Below are positions 53,250-62,235 of a DNA stretch of 64,000 nucleotides, one piece after another. A program made the position numbers and the translations under genes. How positions within the stretch are numbered: the stretch's first letter is position 1; each line of letters starts with the position of its first letter. Below the pieces are notes generated by a model. That model was not told the DNA's origin and ran no database searches. It saw only the letters and a list, made by a program, of their open reading frames with translations. The stretch lies in contig NZ_CP071839.1 of assembly GCF_017526105.1 (NCBI RefSeq), forward strand, positions 7,478,001 to 7,542,000. Reading direction: 5' to 3'. This DNA is from Streptomyces cyanogenus (lineage in GTDB: Bacteria; Actinomycetota; Actinomycetes; Streptomycetales; Streptomycetaceae).

Positions 53250-53480
53250 CCACCCGTCACCCCGCCCAGAGACAGCCACCTAGAGAGGACTCCGCTCCCG
53301 TGACCCACCCGACCGGCGTCGGTACGAGCCCCCGGGCTCAGCCTGCGCCGCCGCTGCCCGCATCGAGCAGCTGCGCGGCCCGGGAACAACCGGCGCCGGC
53401 CGGGCGTTGGACGTCATGACGAGATCCACCGAGCGGACGCCGATCCGGCCCGCCGCGGCCGACGGAGGGAGGTGACGGCC

Positions 53481-53603
53481 GTGACCCGAGTGCCCTCGCA
53501 GGCGCGCCCGCCGCACGCCCCGCACCCGTACCGCTCCGTCCGTCTGCACTCCCGGCCGCACATAGACCTCCAGCGCGTGTCCGCCGCGCTCTGTCGCCAC
53601 TGA
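53481..53603 (+). CDS. leader peptide 3 (cysteine-type attenuator)
   Basis: 40 codons from GTG 53481 with GGGAGG 8 nt upstream. The C-terminal block SRPHIDLQRVSAALCRH is a close match to the conserved SRPHIDLQRVSSALCRR-type leader. The single Cys38 lies at the usual place. It precedes the two flavin monooxygenase genes, whose products often release sulfite from organosulfur compounds. GTG 53472 is in frame but less well placed. Confidence 0.78.
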   Translation: MTRVPSQARPPHAPHPYRSVRLHSRPHIDLQRVSAALCRH

Positions 53604-53730
53604 CCCTTCCCCGGCCCGCTCCCCGGCCCGGGTCCTTCCCCCCGCCGCGCTCGCCCGCGGCCGCCGCCCCCCGGCCGCCGCCGGGACCGCGAGCCGGTGT
53701 TCTCGTACGGACATCAAGGAAGGCACCGAC

Positions 53731-54933
53731 GTGTCCTCGACCTCCCCCGCCCCCCTGCACCTCGCCGTCGCCCTGGACGGCACCGGCTGGCACCCCGCGT
53801 CCTGGCGCGAGCCGGTCGCCCGCCCCCGGGACCTGTTCACCGCCGGCTACTGGGCCGACCTGATCACCGAGGCCGAACGCGGCCTGCTCGACTTCGTCAC
53901 CCTGGAGGACGACCTCGGCCCGCAGTCCTCCCGGCTCCTCGCGCCCGACGAGCGCACCGACCAGGTCCGCGGCCGGCTCGACGCGGTTCTCATCGCCTCC
54001 CGCGTCGCCCCGCTCACCCGGCACATAGGCCTGGTCCCGACCGTGGTGGCCACGCACACCGAGCCGTTCCACATCTCCAAGGCGATCGCCACCCTCGACC
54101 ACGTCAGCGGCGGACGCGCGGGCGTGCGCGTGCGGACCACCTTCCGACCGGACGAGGCCGCGCACTTCGGCCGCCGCACCATCCCCCAAATCGACGGCTT
54201 CGACGGCCCCGGCGCCCAGGAGCTGATCACCGAACTGTTCGACGAGGCCGCCGACTACGTGGAGGTGGTCCGCCGGCTCTGGGACAGCTGGGAGGACGAC
54301 GCCGAGATCCGGGACGCGGCGACCGGCCGCTTCATCGACCGGGACAAGCTGCACTACATCGACTTCGAGGGCCGCTTCTTCAGCGTCAAGGGCCCCTCCA
54401 TCACGCCCCGGCCGCCGCAGGGCCAGCCGCTGGTCACCGCGCTCGCCCACCGGACCGTCCCGTACCGGCTGGTGGCCCGCCGGGCCGACGTCGGCTACGT
54501 CACCCCGCAGGACGCGGACGGGGCCCGCGCGGTCGTCGCCGAGATCCGCGCCGAGCAGGAGGCGGCGGGCCGCGCCGACGAGACCCTGCACGTCTTCGGT
54601 GACCTCGTCGTCCTCCTGGACGACAGCCGGGCCGAGGCGGAGGCCCGCCGCGACCGTCTCGACACGCTCGCCGGGGAGCCCTACACCAGCGACGCCCGGA
54701 TCTTCACCGGCACGGCCGCCGAACTGGCGGACCTGCTGGAGGAGTTCGCGGAAGGCGGGCTGACCGGCTTCCGGCTGCGGCCCGCGGTCGCCGGTCACGA
54801 CCTGCCCCGGATCACCCGGGACCTGGTGCCCGAGCTGCAGCGCCGCCGCCGCTTCCGGGACGCCTACGAGGCCGGCACCCTGCGCGGCCTCCTCGGCCTC
54901 GCCCGCCCCGCCAACCGCTACGCGGCAGCCTGA
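53731..54933 (+). CDS. LLM-class flavin-dependent monooxygenase
   Basis: 400 residues of the bacterial luciferase-like fold. Typical phrases: GLLDFVTLEDDL, TRHIGLVPTVVATHTEPFHISKAIATLDHVSGGRAG and WEDDAEIRD. Members use reduced FMN to open C-S or other bonds in alkanesulfonates, dimethylsulfone or aromatic sulfur compounds. GTG 53731 has AAGGAAGG upstream. It is followed 25 bp later by a second monooxygenase and preceded by leader peptide 3. Confidence 0.88.
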   Translation: MSSTSPAPLHLAVALDGTGWHPASWREPVARPRDLFTAGYWADLITEAERGLLDFVTLEDDLGPQSSRLLAPDERTDQVRGRLDAVLIASRVAPLTRHIGLVPTVVATHTEPFHISKAIATLDHVSGGRAGVRVRTTFRPDEAAHFGRRTIPQIDGFDGPGAQELITELFDEAADYVEVVRRLWDSWEDDAEIRDAATGRFIDRDKLHYIDFEGRFFSVKGPSITPRPPQGQPLVTALAHRTVPYRLVARRADVGYVTPQDADGARAVVAEIRAEQEAAGRADETLHVFGDLVVLLDDSRAEAEARRDRLDTLAGEPYTSDARIFTGTAAELADLLEEFAEGGLTGFRLRPAVAGHDLPRITRDLVPELQRRRRFRDAYEAGTLRGLLGLARPANRYAAA

Positions 54934-54958
54934 ACCCCGGAGAGGACGACCCTACGCC

Positions 54959-56335
54959 ATGAGCAAGCCGCTGAAGCAGATCCACCTGGCCGCCCACTTC
55001 CCCGGGGTCAACAACACCACCGTGTGGAGCGACCCGGCCGCCGGCAGCCACATAGAGTTCAGCTCCTTCGCCCACTTCGCGCGGACCGCCGAACGCGCCA
55101 AGTTCGACTTCCTGTTCCTCGCCGAGGGACTGCGGCTGCGCGAACAGGGCGGGCAGATCTACGACCTCGACGTGGTCGGCCGCCCCGACACCTTCACCGT
55201 GCTGGCCGCGCTGGCCGCCGTCACCGACCGGCTCGGCCTGACCGGCACCATCAACTCCACCTTCAACGAACCGTACGAGGTGGCCCGCCAGTTCGCCAGC
55301 CTCGACCACCTCTCCGGCGGCCGGTCCGCGTGGAACGTGGTCACCTCCTGGGACGCCTTCACCGGCGAGAACTTCCGGCGCGGCGGCTTCCTGCCGCAGG
55401 AGGAGCGCTACTCCCGCGCCAAGGAGTTCCTCGCCACCGCCCACGAGCTGTTCGACTCCTGGCACGGCGACGAGATCCTCGCCGACCAGGCCACCGGCAC
55501 CTTCCTCCGGGACGCCAGGGCCGGCGCCTTCGTGCACCGGGGGCAGCACTTCGACATCCACGGCCGGTTCAACGTGCCGCGCTCCCCGCAGGGCCGGCCG
55601 GTCGTCTTCCAGGCCGGTGACTCGGAGCAGGGCCGCGAGTTCGCCGCCTCCAGCGCCGACGCGATCTTCAGCCGGTACTCCACGCTGAAGGAGGGCCAGG
55701 CCTTCTACACGGACGTCAAGTCCCGTCTCGCCGCGTACGGCCGCCGCCCCGACCAGCTGCTCATCCTGCCCGCCGCGACCTTCGTCCTCGGCGACACCGA
55801 CCAGGAGGCCGCGGAACTGGCCCGGGAGGTCCGCCGGCAGCAGGTCAGCGGCGCCACCGCCATCAAGCACCTGGAGTTCGTCTGGAACCGGGACCTGTCG
55901 GCGTACGACCCGGAGGGCCCGCTGCCCGACGTCGACCCGGTGGTCGCCGAGGAGCACATCTCCCGGGGCCGCGCCCAGGTGCGGATGTACCGGGACCCGG
56001 TCGCCATCGCCCGCGAGTGGCGGCAGCTCGCCGAGGCCAACAAGTGGTCCATCCGCGACCTGGTCATCCACACCGGCAACCGGCAGACGTTCATCGGCTC
56101 CCCGGCCACCGTCGCGCGGACCATCAACGACTTCGTGCAGGCCGACGCGTCCGACGGCTTCATCCTCGTCCCGCACATCACCCCCGGCGGACTCGACCCG
56201 TTCGCCGACAAGGTGGTACCGCTCCTGCAGGAACAGGGCGTCTTCCGCGCGGACTACGAGGGCACCACCCTGCGCGACCACCTCGGCCTCGCCCACCCCG
56301 ACGAGGCCCGCGCGGCGGAGCGTGCCGCTTCGTGA
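54959..56335 (+). CDS. NtaA/DmoA-family FMN-dependent monooxygenase
   Basis: 458 residues, the longer NtaA/SnaA/DszA/DmoA branch of the LLM fold. FPGVNNTTVWSDPAAGSHIEF, LDHLSGGRSAWNVVTSWD, NVPRSPQGRPVVFQAGDSE and SDGFILVPHITPGGLD are conserved in this branch. Substrates of the family include nitrilotriacetate, dimethyl sulfide and dibenzothiophene sulfone; which applies here is unknown, but sulfur scavenging fits the context. It ends in a strong terminator (56435-56475). Confidence 0.9.
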   Translation: MSKPLKQIHLAAHFPGVNNTTVWSDPAAGSHIEFSSFAHFARTAERAKFDFLFLAEGLRLREQGGQIYDLDVVGRPDTFTVLAALAAVTDRLGLTGTINSTFNEPYEVARQFASLDHLSGGRSAWNVVTSWDAFTGENFRRGGFLPQEERYSRAKEFLATAHELFDSWHGDEILADQATGTFLRDARAGAFVHRGQHFDIHGRFNVPRSPQGRPVVFQAGDSEQGREFAASSADAIFSRYSTLKEGQAFYTDVKSRLAAYGRRPDQLLILPAATFVLGDTDQEAAELAREVRRQQVSGATAIKHLEFVWNRDLSAYDPEGPLPDVDPVVAEEHISRGRAQVRMYRDPVAIAREWRQLAEANKWSIRDLVIHTGNRQTFIGSPATVARTINDFVQADASDGFILVPHITPGGLDPFADKVVPLLQEQGVFRADYEGTTLRDHLGLAHPDEARAAERAAS

Positions 56336-56434
56336 CGTTCCTCGCCCGGCACGAGCCGTTTCGGCCGACGGCCCGTCGGCCTCGTACTCCGGGACGACCG
56401 GGCCACGGGCGCCGGGAAGCCGAGACGCCGGTGT

Positions 56435-56475
56435 GGGCGTGGACGTCACCTCCCCCGTGGGTGACGTCCACGCCC
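56435..56475 (+). terminator. terminator of the monooxygenase operon
   Basis: A perfect 15-bp inverted repeat (GGGCGTGGACGTCAC / GTGACGTCCACGCCC) with an 11-nt loop, followed by TTCCCC. Confidence 0.85.
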
Positions 56476-56519
56476 TTCCCCCCGGCGCCGGTCCGTGGCC
56501 GGCCGTCGTCCGTGTGCCG

Positions 56520-57605
56520 TCACCAGCACATGACCGCCGTCTCCCCCGACCCCCACGTGGAGTACAGGCGGACCCGGACGACGTAGCGGCGGCCCTTGAC
56601 GAGCCGGACGCGGACGGCGGCGTTCTCCGGTGTGCCGCCGTCGTCGTGGCCCGCGAGGAAGCGCGGCTCCCCGTCGCGCTCCTCGAAGACCACCAGTACG
56701 GTGTCGGCGTCGCCGAAAGTGCCCACGGTGTACTCGCGGGTCTCCGGCGGCTCGACCGTGAAGTCGGCCTGCCCGCCCGGCCCGAGACCGAGCGGCGCGG
56801 ACCGGAACGGCACCAGCGCGGCCGGCCCGGTGGGACCGGTGGGCGGGTACCAGCGCAGCACGAACTCCTTGTCCGCCGGGGACGGCGTGCCGGGCGGATG
56901 CAGCCCCCCGCGGTACTGCTCCGGCTCCAGCACCAGCCCCGGCCCGAACGGCAGCGTCATCACCGACTGCGGGTCCCACACCGAGCCGCCCGCCTCACAG
57001 GCGTCCAGCTGGCCCAGCACGTTCCGGTACGTCGTCTCCCGGCTGAAGAAGTTCGGCGGGCCCGCCAGCTCGGCGTACACGGCCTCGTCGTCCCAGTGCA
57101 GCCCGGCGAACGGACTCTGGTGCTCGTGCACCATGCCCAGTGCGTGCCCGATCTGGTGCAGGACCGTCCCGCGCTCCCCGGGCGCGGTCACGTCCCAGCC
57201 GAGGTTCATGGTGCGCTCGCCCCGGCCCACCGACAGGGCGTCCCGGCCCACCGCCGACCAGGACCCGGCACCGGCCTGGAACCCGATCCGCAGCTCCGCC
57301 TCGCAGCGGTCCCCGACCTCGGCGAAACCGATGCCGACGCCGAGATCCCGCCACTCGCCGAAGCACGCCCGGACCACGTCCCGCTGCTCCTCGCCGCCCG
57401 CCCACGGCACCCGGCGCAGCTCCCCGGTCCCGGGGACCGGGATGACCGAGGCGTCGGTGCGGGCGTCCAGGAAGCAGTAGTGCAGCACGGTGCCGTTGAC
57501 CCACATCCGCCGCCCCGCGAGCAGCGCGCCCAGCCGCTCGGCCGTCAGCCCCGGGGCGAACGCCGGGGCCGGCTGCCGCGGAAGCGAGCAGAGACGTCGG
57601 GTCAT
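56520..57605 (-). CDS. metzincin-like (astacin/M12) protein with Gln at the catalytic Glu
   Basis: 361 residues. VLHQIGHALGMVHEHQSPF (149 onward) is the metzincin zinc site HExxHxxGxxH, with H150, H154 and H160, but position 151, normally the catalytic Glu, is Gln. The N-terminal half (NGTVLHYCFLD, WAGGEEQRDVVRACFGEWRDLGVGIGF) and the Met-turn SVMTLPFG agree with the M12/astacin-like peptidase family. A C-terminal pre-peptidase-like beta domain (YTVGTFGDADTVLVVFEE, RVKGRRYVVRVRLY-type) follows. No signal peptide is evident. Zinc binding may persist with little or no peptidase activity. It is convergent with the monooxygenase operon. Confidence 0.8.
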   Translation of the reverse strand: MTRRLCSLPRQPAPAFAPGLTAERLGALLAGRRMWVNGTVLHYCFLDARTDASVIPVPGTGELRRVPWAGGEEQRDVVRACFGEWRDLGVGIGFAEVGDRCEAELRIGFQAGAGSWSAVGRDALSVGRGERTMNLGWDVTAPGERGTVLHQIGHALGMVHEHQSPFAGLHWDDEAVYAELAGPPNFFSRETTYRNVLGQLDACEAGGSVWDPQSVMTLPFGPGLVLEPEQYRGGLHPPGTPSPADKEFVLRWYPPTGPTGPAALVPFRSAPLGLGPGGQADFTVEPPETREYTVGTFGDADTVLVVFEERDGEPRFLAGHDDGGTPENAAVRVRLVKGRRYVVRVRLYSTWGSGETAVMCW

Positions 57606-57699
57606 GCGGCCAGAGTGCCGCCCGCCCGGCCCCGGCGCCTGAGTCGGGGGCTACTCAAGTCGCCCTGTATCAAACCTGAGTACCCGCGCTCAGCATGAC

Positions 57700-59418
57700 G
57701 TGAGGACTTACGAACAGGACGCCAAGACCCTGGAGCTGCCCTGGCCGTTCACCGGCCGGGCGGACGAACTGGAGCTGGTGCGCGGCGCGCTGACCGCCGG
57801 CCGGCCCGGCATCGTGGTGACCGGCCCGGCCGGCCACGGCAAGACCCGGCTGATCACGGAGGCCGTCCGGGGCACGGACCACGCCCGGGTGACCGGCACG
57901 CCCGAGGCCCGGGACCTGCCCCTCGCCGCGTTCGCGCACCTGCTGCCCGACACCGTCTCGCTGCACTGCGCGGTCCGCGCGCTGTCCGGCGTACGGCTGC
58001 TCGTCGTGGACGACGCCCAGCTCCTGGACGAGACCTCCGCCGCCCTGGTCCACCAACTGGCCGTACAGGGCCGCACCCGCCTGGTCGTGGCCGCGGCGGA
58101 CGGCCCTCCGGCGCCCGCGGCGGTCTCCCGGCTGTGGACCGGTGAACTGCTGCGCCGCCTGCCCCTCGACCCGCTGTCCCACGAGGACACCGCCCAGCTG
58201 CTCGCCGGCGCCGGCCTGGAACCGCTCACCGTGCGCCGGCTGCACCGGGCCTGCCGGGGCGACCTGCGGCTGCTGCGCGACCTGGTGACCGCGCTCGCCG
58301 GGTCCGGCCGGCTGACGACGGTCCCGGGCACCGGCGAGCGGGCCTGGCGGGGCGCGCTGCCGGTCACCCCGGCCGTCCGCGAGCGGCTCGCGCCCGCCCT
58401 GGAGCGGTCCGGGCCCGGCGAACGCGAGGTCCTGGAACGCCTCGCGTTCGCCGAACCCGTGCCCCTGCCGGTGGACGAGCTGGACCTGACCGCCCTGGAA
58501 CACCTGGAGGCGGACGGCCTGATCGACGTCGACGAGCAGGGCGCCGTCACCCTCGCCCACCCCCTGCACGGCCCCGCGCTGCGCGCCACGGCCGGCCGGC
58601 TGCGGGCCCGGCGGCTCGGCCGCGCCCCCTTCGCGTACGGCCCCGCACTGACCGCCGAACAGCGCACGCTGGTCCGGCGGATGGAGCGGCTCGACGTCCG
58701 GCCGGTGCCGACGCCGGTGGGGGAGTGGCTGGTGGCGGAGGGCGGTGTGCTGCCCGCCGGGTACGCCGCGGTCCGCGCCCGGTACGCACGCCTGCGGGGC
58801 GAGCTGCGGGAGGCGGCGGCCTGGGCCCGGGAGGGACTGCGGGAGACCGAGTCGGACAGCGGGTGCCTGACGGAACTCGCGTTGGCCGAGGGGCGGTTGG
58901 GCGAGGTGACCGATCCGGACGGCGTCCACGCGCTCTACGGCGCCGTGCGCCTCGGCGAGCCGGAGCGGGCGGTCGGGCGGCTGCCGGCCGGGAGCGTGTT
59001 CGCCCGGCACGCGGACGCGCTCGCGCGCGCGGACGGGGCCGCGCTGGACGGGGCCGCGGAGGAGCTGTCCGAGCGGGGGTTCCTGCTGTACGCGGCCGAG
59101 GCGTACGCACAGGCGGTACGGGTGCACCGGGATCCGCGGGCCGCGCGGCTGTCCCGTACCCGGGCCGTCGCCCTGGCCAGGCGCTGTCAGGGGGCCGGTA
59201 CGCCCGCGCTGGCCGGGCTGGTGCTCGGCGAACTCACCGCACGGCAGCGGCAGATCGTCACGCTGGCCGCGGCCGGGCTCAGCAACCGGGAGATCGCCGA
59301 ACGGCTGACGCTGTCGGTGCGGACGGTCGGGAACCATCTGTACAGCGCGTACACGCGACTCGGCACCGGGGACCGGGACGCGTTGCCCTGGCTGGTCGAG
59401 GTGCCGGAGACGGCTTAG
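57700..59418 (+). CDS. LuxR-family regulator with N-terminal ATPase domain
   Basis: 572 residues, shorter than full LALs (about 900). The N-terminal AAA-type NTPase has Walker A VVTGPAGHGKTRL and Walker B RLLVVDDAQLLD; the C-terminus carries a LuxR helix-turn-helix (LTARQRQIVTLAAAGLSNREIAERLTLSVRTVGNHL). Between them lies a helical region. Such regulators switch on stress, sugar or antibiotic genes. GTG 57700 is the likely start; it is divergent from the metzincin-like gene, which it may control. Confidence 0.88.
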   Translation: MRTYEQDAKTLELPWPFTGRADELELVRGALTAGRPGIVVTGPAGHGKTRLITEAVRGTDHARVTGTPEARDLPLAAFAHLLPDTVSLHCAVRALSGVRLLVVDDAQLLDETSAALVHQLAVQGRTRLVVAAADGPPAPAAVSRLWTGELLRRLPLDPLSHEDTAQLLAGAGLEPLTVRRLHRACRGDLRLLRDLVTALAGSGRLTTVPGTGERAWRGALPVTPAVRERLAPALERSGPGEREVLERLAFAEPVPLPVDELDLTALEHLEADGLIDVDEQGAVTLAHPLHGPALRATAGRLRARRLGRAPFAYGPALTAEQRTLVRRMERLDVRPVPTPVGEWLVAEGGVLPAGYAAVRARYARLRGELREAAAWAREGLRETESDSGCLTELALAEGRLGEVTDPDGVHALYGAVRLGEPERAVGRLPAGSVFARHADALARADGAALDGAAEELSERGFLLYAAEAYAQAVRVHRDPRAARLSRTRAVALARRCQGAGTPALAGLVLGELTARQRQIVTLAAAGLSNREIAERLTLSVRTVGNHLYSAYTRLGTGDRDALPWLVEVPETA

Positions 59419-59546
59419 GGAGGACGTGGGGTGGGTCGTGGCCGGGCGCGGGTGCTTTGCGGATGCCCGCCCCACGCGGCCGAGCCGCGTACGAATACTG
59501 CCCCGCGCCCCTTCGGCAGGTGCCGTGGGCCGTGGAGGTCACTCCC

Positions 59547-62159
59547 TCACGCGGCCCCGAACGCCGCGAACGCCCAGCCCGTCGCCTGGTGGAGCGCGTC
59601 GCCGGGCAGGGCGGCGCGGGCGTCGCGCAGGGCCTCGGCCAGCGAGAGACCCGCGCCGAGGCCCTTGTGCAGCGACAGCATCAGCGGGACCACCGCCGCG
59701 TCGTTGACCGGAGCGCTGCTCGCCACCACCCCCGCCGTGCCCAGCGGCAGCAACGCCGTGACCAGGCCGAGGAGTTCGTCGGCGCCGACCGAGGCGAGAC
59801 GGGCGGTGTCACAGCTGGACAGGATGATCCGGTACGGACTGCGGGCCAGGCGCTCGAAGTCGTGCACGATCAGCGGGCCGTCGGCCATCCGGAGGGCGGA
59901 GAACAGCGGGCTGTCGGCGCGGAACGTGCCGTGCGCCGCGAGGTGGGCGAGGCCCGCGCCGTCGAGTTCCGCCAGCACCCGGGGCACCTGAGCGGCCTCG
60001 CCCTCCAGGACGGTCGCCGTGCCGTACCGGTCCGCCAGTTCGGGCACCTCCGCGCCGCCCGTCGCGAGGCCGGGGCCGCGCACCAGCACCGGCCGGCCGT
60101 CCGGCGGCGGCGCGGTCTCGTGGGCGCGCAGCCAGCTGCCCGCCGACGGCGACACGCTCAGCACCCGCTCCCGCAGCGCGGGCAGCAGCGCCCACGGCAC
60201 CCGGTGCAGTGCGCCCGGCGGCACGATCACCACCGGGCCCGAGCCCAGCTGCGGCACCGCCCCGGCCAGCAGGAGTTCCTGCAGACGCCGGCCGGCGGCC
60301 TCCACGAGGGGCAGCCGGGCCTCGGCCCCGGGGTGCGCGAGCCGCCGTAGCCCCGCCTGCACGTGCTCGGCCTCGGCCACCGCCTCCGCCAGCGAACCAC
60401 CCGTGAATCGCCGTACCCGGCCCTGCCCGCACAGCAGGACGTGCACCCGGCCTTCCACCACCGCCAGTTCGACCAGCCGTCCGTCGCCGAGCCGGTCCAG
60501 CAGCCGGCCCACGTCGAGCCGGTCGCCCGCGTCGGCCGCGGCCCCGCCCATGTGCCGGGTGCGCGAGCGGATCTCCCGTTCCAGGCGCCGCTGTTCGCGC
60601 TCCAGCGCCGGCACCGGGCGGCCCTGCATCCGGGCGGCCTCCGCGCGGGCCGCGATCTCCCGGTAGGCGGTCAGCCCGCTCAGCAGAGCCCGGTCGTCGG
60701 GCGGCCGGGTCGGCGGCGCGGAGAGCACGGTCGCCCGCCACCGCTCGCTCCACCCCAGCAACCGGCGCGGACCGCCCTGCGCGAGGCTCACCTCCTGTGC
60801 CAGCGCGGCCAGTTCGGCGCCCTGCGCGGTCGCGTGGGCGCGCAGCTCCGAGGCGCCCAGCGTCATCCGGTGGTCGTCCAGCACGTCCAGACCGCGCCGG
60901 CACGCCTCCAGCACCCCGCGCCGGGAACCGGCCGCCCGAGCCCGCAGCGCCTGTGCCACCCAGCCCGTCATGCGGGCCGTCGGCGGCCCGCCGTGCCGGC
61001 TGCGCGCGGCCACCGCCAGGTGCCGCTCCGCGTCCGCCGTCCAGCCCAGCGCAAGCGCGATCCGGCCCGCCAGCAGCGACGCCTCCGGCGCGGCGGGCGA
61101 ACCGAAGGAGTCCAGCCTCTCGGCGACCGCCGCCGCGTCCGCGACCATCCGCCCCGACCGCCGCCCGGCCGCCACCCGCGCCTCCAGCAGCACCAGCCGG
61201 GCGTGCGTCTCCCACCAGCTCCGGCGCTGCGCCGCGAACAGCCGTACGGCGACGGCGGCGCGGGCTATGGCGGTGTGCGCGTCCCCCGCCGACCGGGCGG
61301 CCCACGAGGCGGCGAGCAGCAGCTCGGCCTTGCGGGTGGACTGACCGCCCATCCGGTCCAGCAGCGCGATCGCCGCGTCCGCCTCGGCCAGCGCCTCCGG
61401 GGCCAGCCCCGCCGCCATCAGCACCTCGCAGCGCCGGATCGAAAGGTTGTAGGTGGGCGTGCCCAGCTTGGCGTAGCGCTCCTCGGCCTCGTCCAGCAGC
61501 CGCAGTGCCGCCGGGATGTCCCCGGACCGGAACGCGGCCAGCCCCCGGCTCTCCACCGCGTCCGCCTTGTCGTGCTCCTGGCCGGTGGTGTCCCACAGCC
61601 GCTCCGCCGCCGTGAAGTCCGCGACGGCCCGGTCCACCGCGCCCAGCGCCAGGTGCACGGTGGCCCGCAGGGTCAGCGCCCGCGCGGTCCAGATGTCGTC
61701 GGCGGCCTGCCGCAGGACGGGCAGGGCCCGCCGTACGTCGTCCAGGGCCTCCCGGTGACGCCCCAGCACCCACCACACGTAGGCCCGCCGGTACAGCACC
61801 CGGGCCCGGGTGTGACCGCTGCCCCGGGCGACCCCCCGCTCGAAGGACGCGAGCCCCTGCCGCGTGCGCCCCGCGTGCACCAGTGCGACCCCCAGCGTGG
61901 CCAGCACATCGGCCTCCCGGTCGGCCGACTCGGCGCGCGCCGCCAGGTCCCGGGCCCGCCGCAGATGCCGCAGCGCAATCCGCAGGTCGCCGAAGTCCCG
62001 CTGCCAGATGCCGAGGACCTGGTGGGCGACGCTGGCGTGGACCGGCGACGGAGCGGCGCGCAGGACGTGTTCGGCGCGTGCCCGGGCCTCGCCCGGATCG
62101 GCGAACACCATGGGCAGCAGTTCGAGAACCGACTCGCTTCCCGCTGTCACGTCTCGCAT
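59547..62159 (-). CDS. CHAT-domain protease with TPR repeats
   Basis: 870 residues. The N-terminal two thirds are tandem TPR-like helices (for example VLATLGVALVHAGRTRQGLASFERG and AESRGLAAFRSGDIPAALRLLDEAEE), and the C-terminal third is a CHAT domain, a caspase-like protease fold, with the His743 (LAAHGTF) and Cys783 (SSCDTA) dyad. CHAT proteins with TPRs act in bacterial immunity or signalling, often cleaving a partner such as a pro-gasdermin; here a subtilase and a sigma factor are next to it, suggesting a proteolytic cascade. ATG 62159 lies 76 bp from the divergent S8 start. Confidence 0.9.
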   Translation of the reverse strand: MRDVTAGSESVLELLPMVFADPGEARARAEHVLRAAPSPVHASVAHQVLGIWQRDFGDLRIALRHLRRARDLAARAESADREADVLATLGVALVHAGRTRQGLASFERGVARGSGHTRARVLYRRAYVWWVLGRHREALDDVRRALPVLRQAADDIWTARALTLRATVHLALGAVDRAVADFTAAERLWDTTGQEHDKADAVESRGLAAFRSGDIPAALRLLDEAEERYAKLGTPTYNLSIRRCEVLMAAGLAPEALAEADAAIALLDRMGGQSTRKAELLLAASWAARSAGDAHTAIARAAVAVRLFAAQRRSWWETHARLVLLEARVAAGRRSGRMVADAAAVAERLDSFGSPAAPEASLLAGRIALALGWTADAERHLAVAARSRHGGPPTARMTGWVAQALRARAAGSRRGVLEACRRGLDVLDDHRMTLGASELRAHATAQGAELAALAQEVSLAQGGPRRLLGWSERWRATVLSAPPTRPPDDRALLSGLTAYREIAARAEAARMQGRPVPALEREQRRLEREIRSRTRHMGGAAADAGDRLDVGRLLDRLGDGRLVELAVVEGRVHVLLCGQGRVRRFTGGSLAEAVAEAEHVQAGLRRLAHPGAEARLPLVEAAGRRLQELLLAGAVPQLGSGPVVIVPPGALHRVPWALLPALRERVLSVSPSAGSWLRAHETAPPPDGRPVLVRGPGLATGGAEVPELADRYGTATVLEGEAAQVPRVLAELDGAGLAHLAAHGTFRADSPLFSALRMADGPLIVHDFERLARSPYRIILSSCDTARLASVGADELLGLVTALLPLGTAGVVASSAPVNDAAVVPLMLSLHKGLGAGLSLAEALRDARAALPGDALHQATGWAFAAFGAA

Positions 62160-62178
62160 GGTAGTGGCCTGCTGTATC

Positions 62179-62217
62179 AGACGGTGACCCCACGACTCTC
62201 ACTGTCGGACACCGTCT
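62179..62217. promoter_or_regulatory. inverted repeat between the CHAT and S8 genes
   Basis: AGACGGTG (62179-62186) and CACCGTCT (62210-62217) are perfect inverted 8-bp arms 31 bp apart. They occupy the centre of the 76-bp divergent promoter region and could bind a shared regulator. Confidence 0.45.
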
Positions 62218-62235
62218 TGAGGGGGAGGACACCAC

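Noticed and set aside
53300..53419. 39-codon open frame with GTG start and AGAGGA nearby
   Set aside because: Proline/alanine/serine-rich with no conserved pattern and a poorly spaced ribosome site; it may only be transcribed spacer before leader peptide 3.
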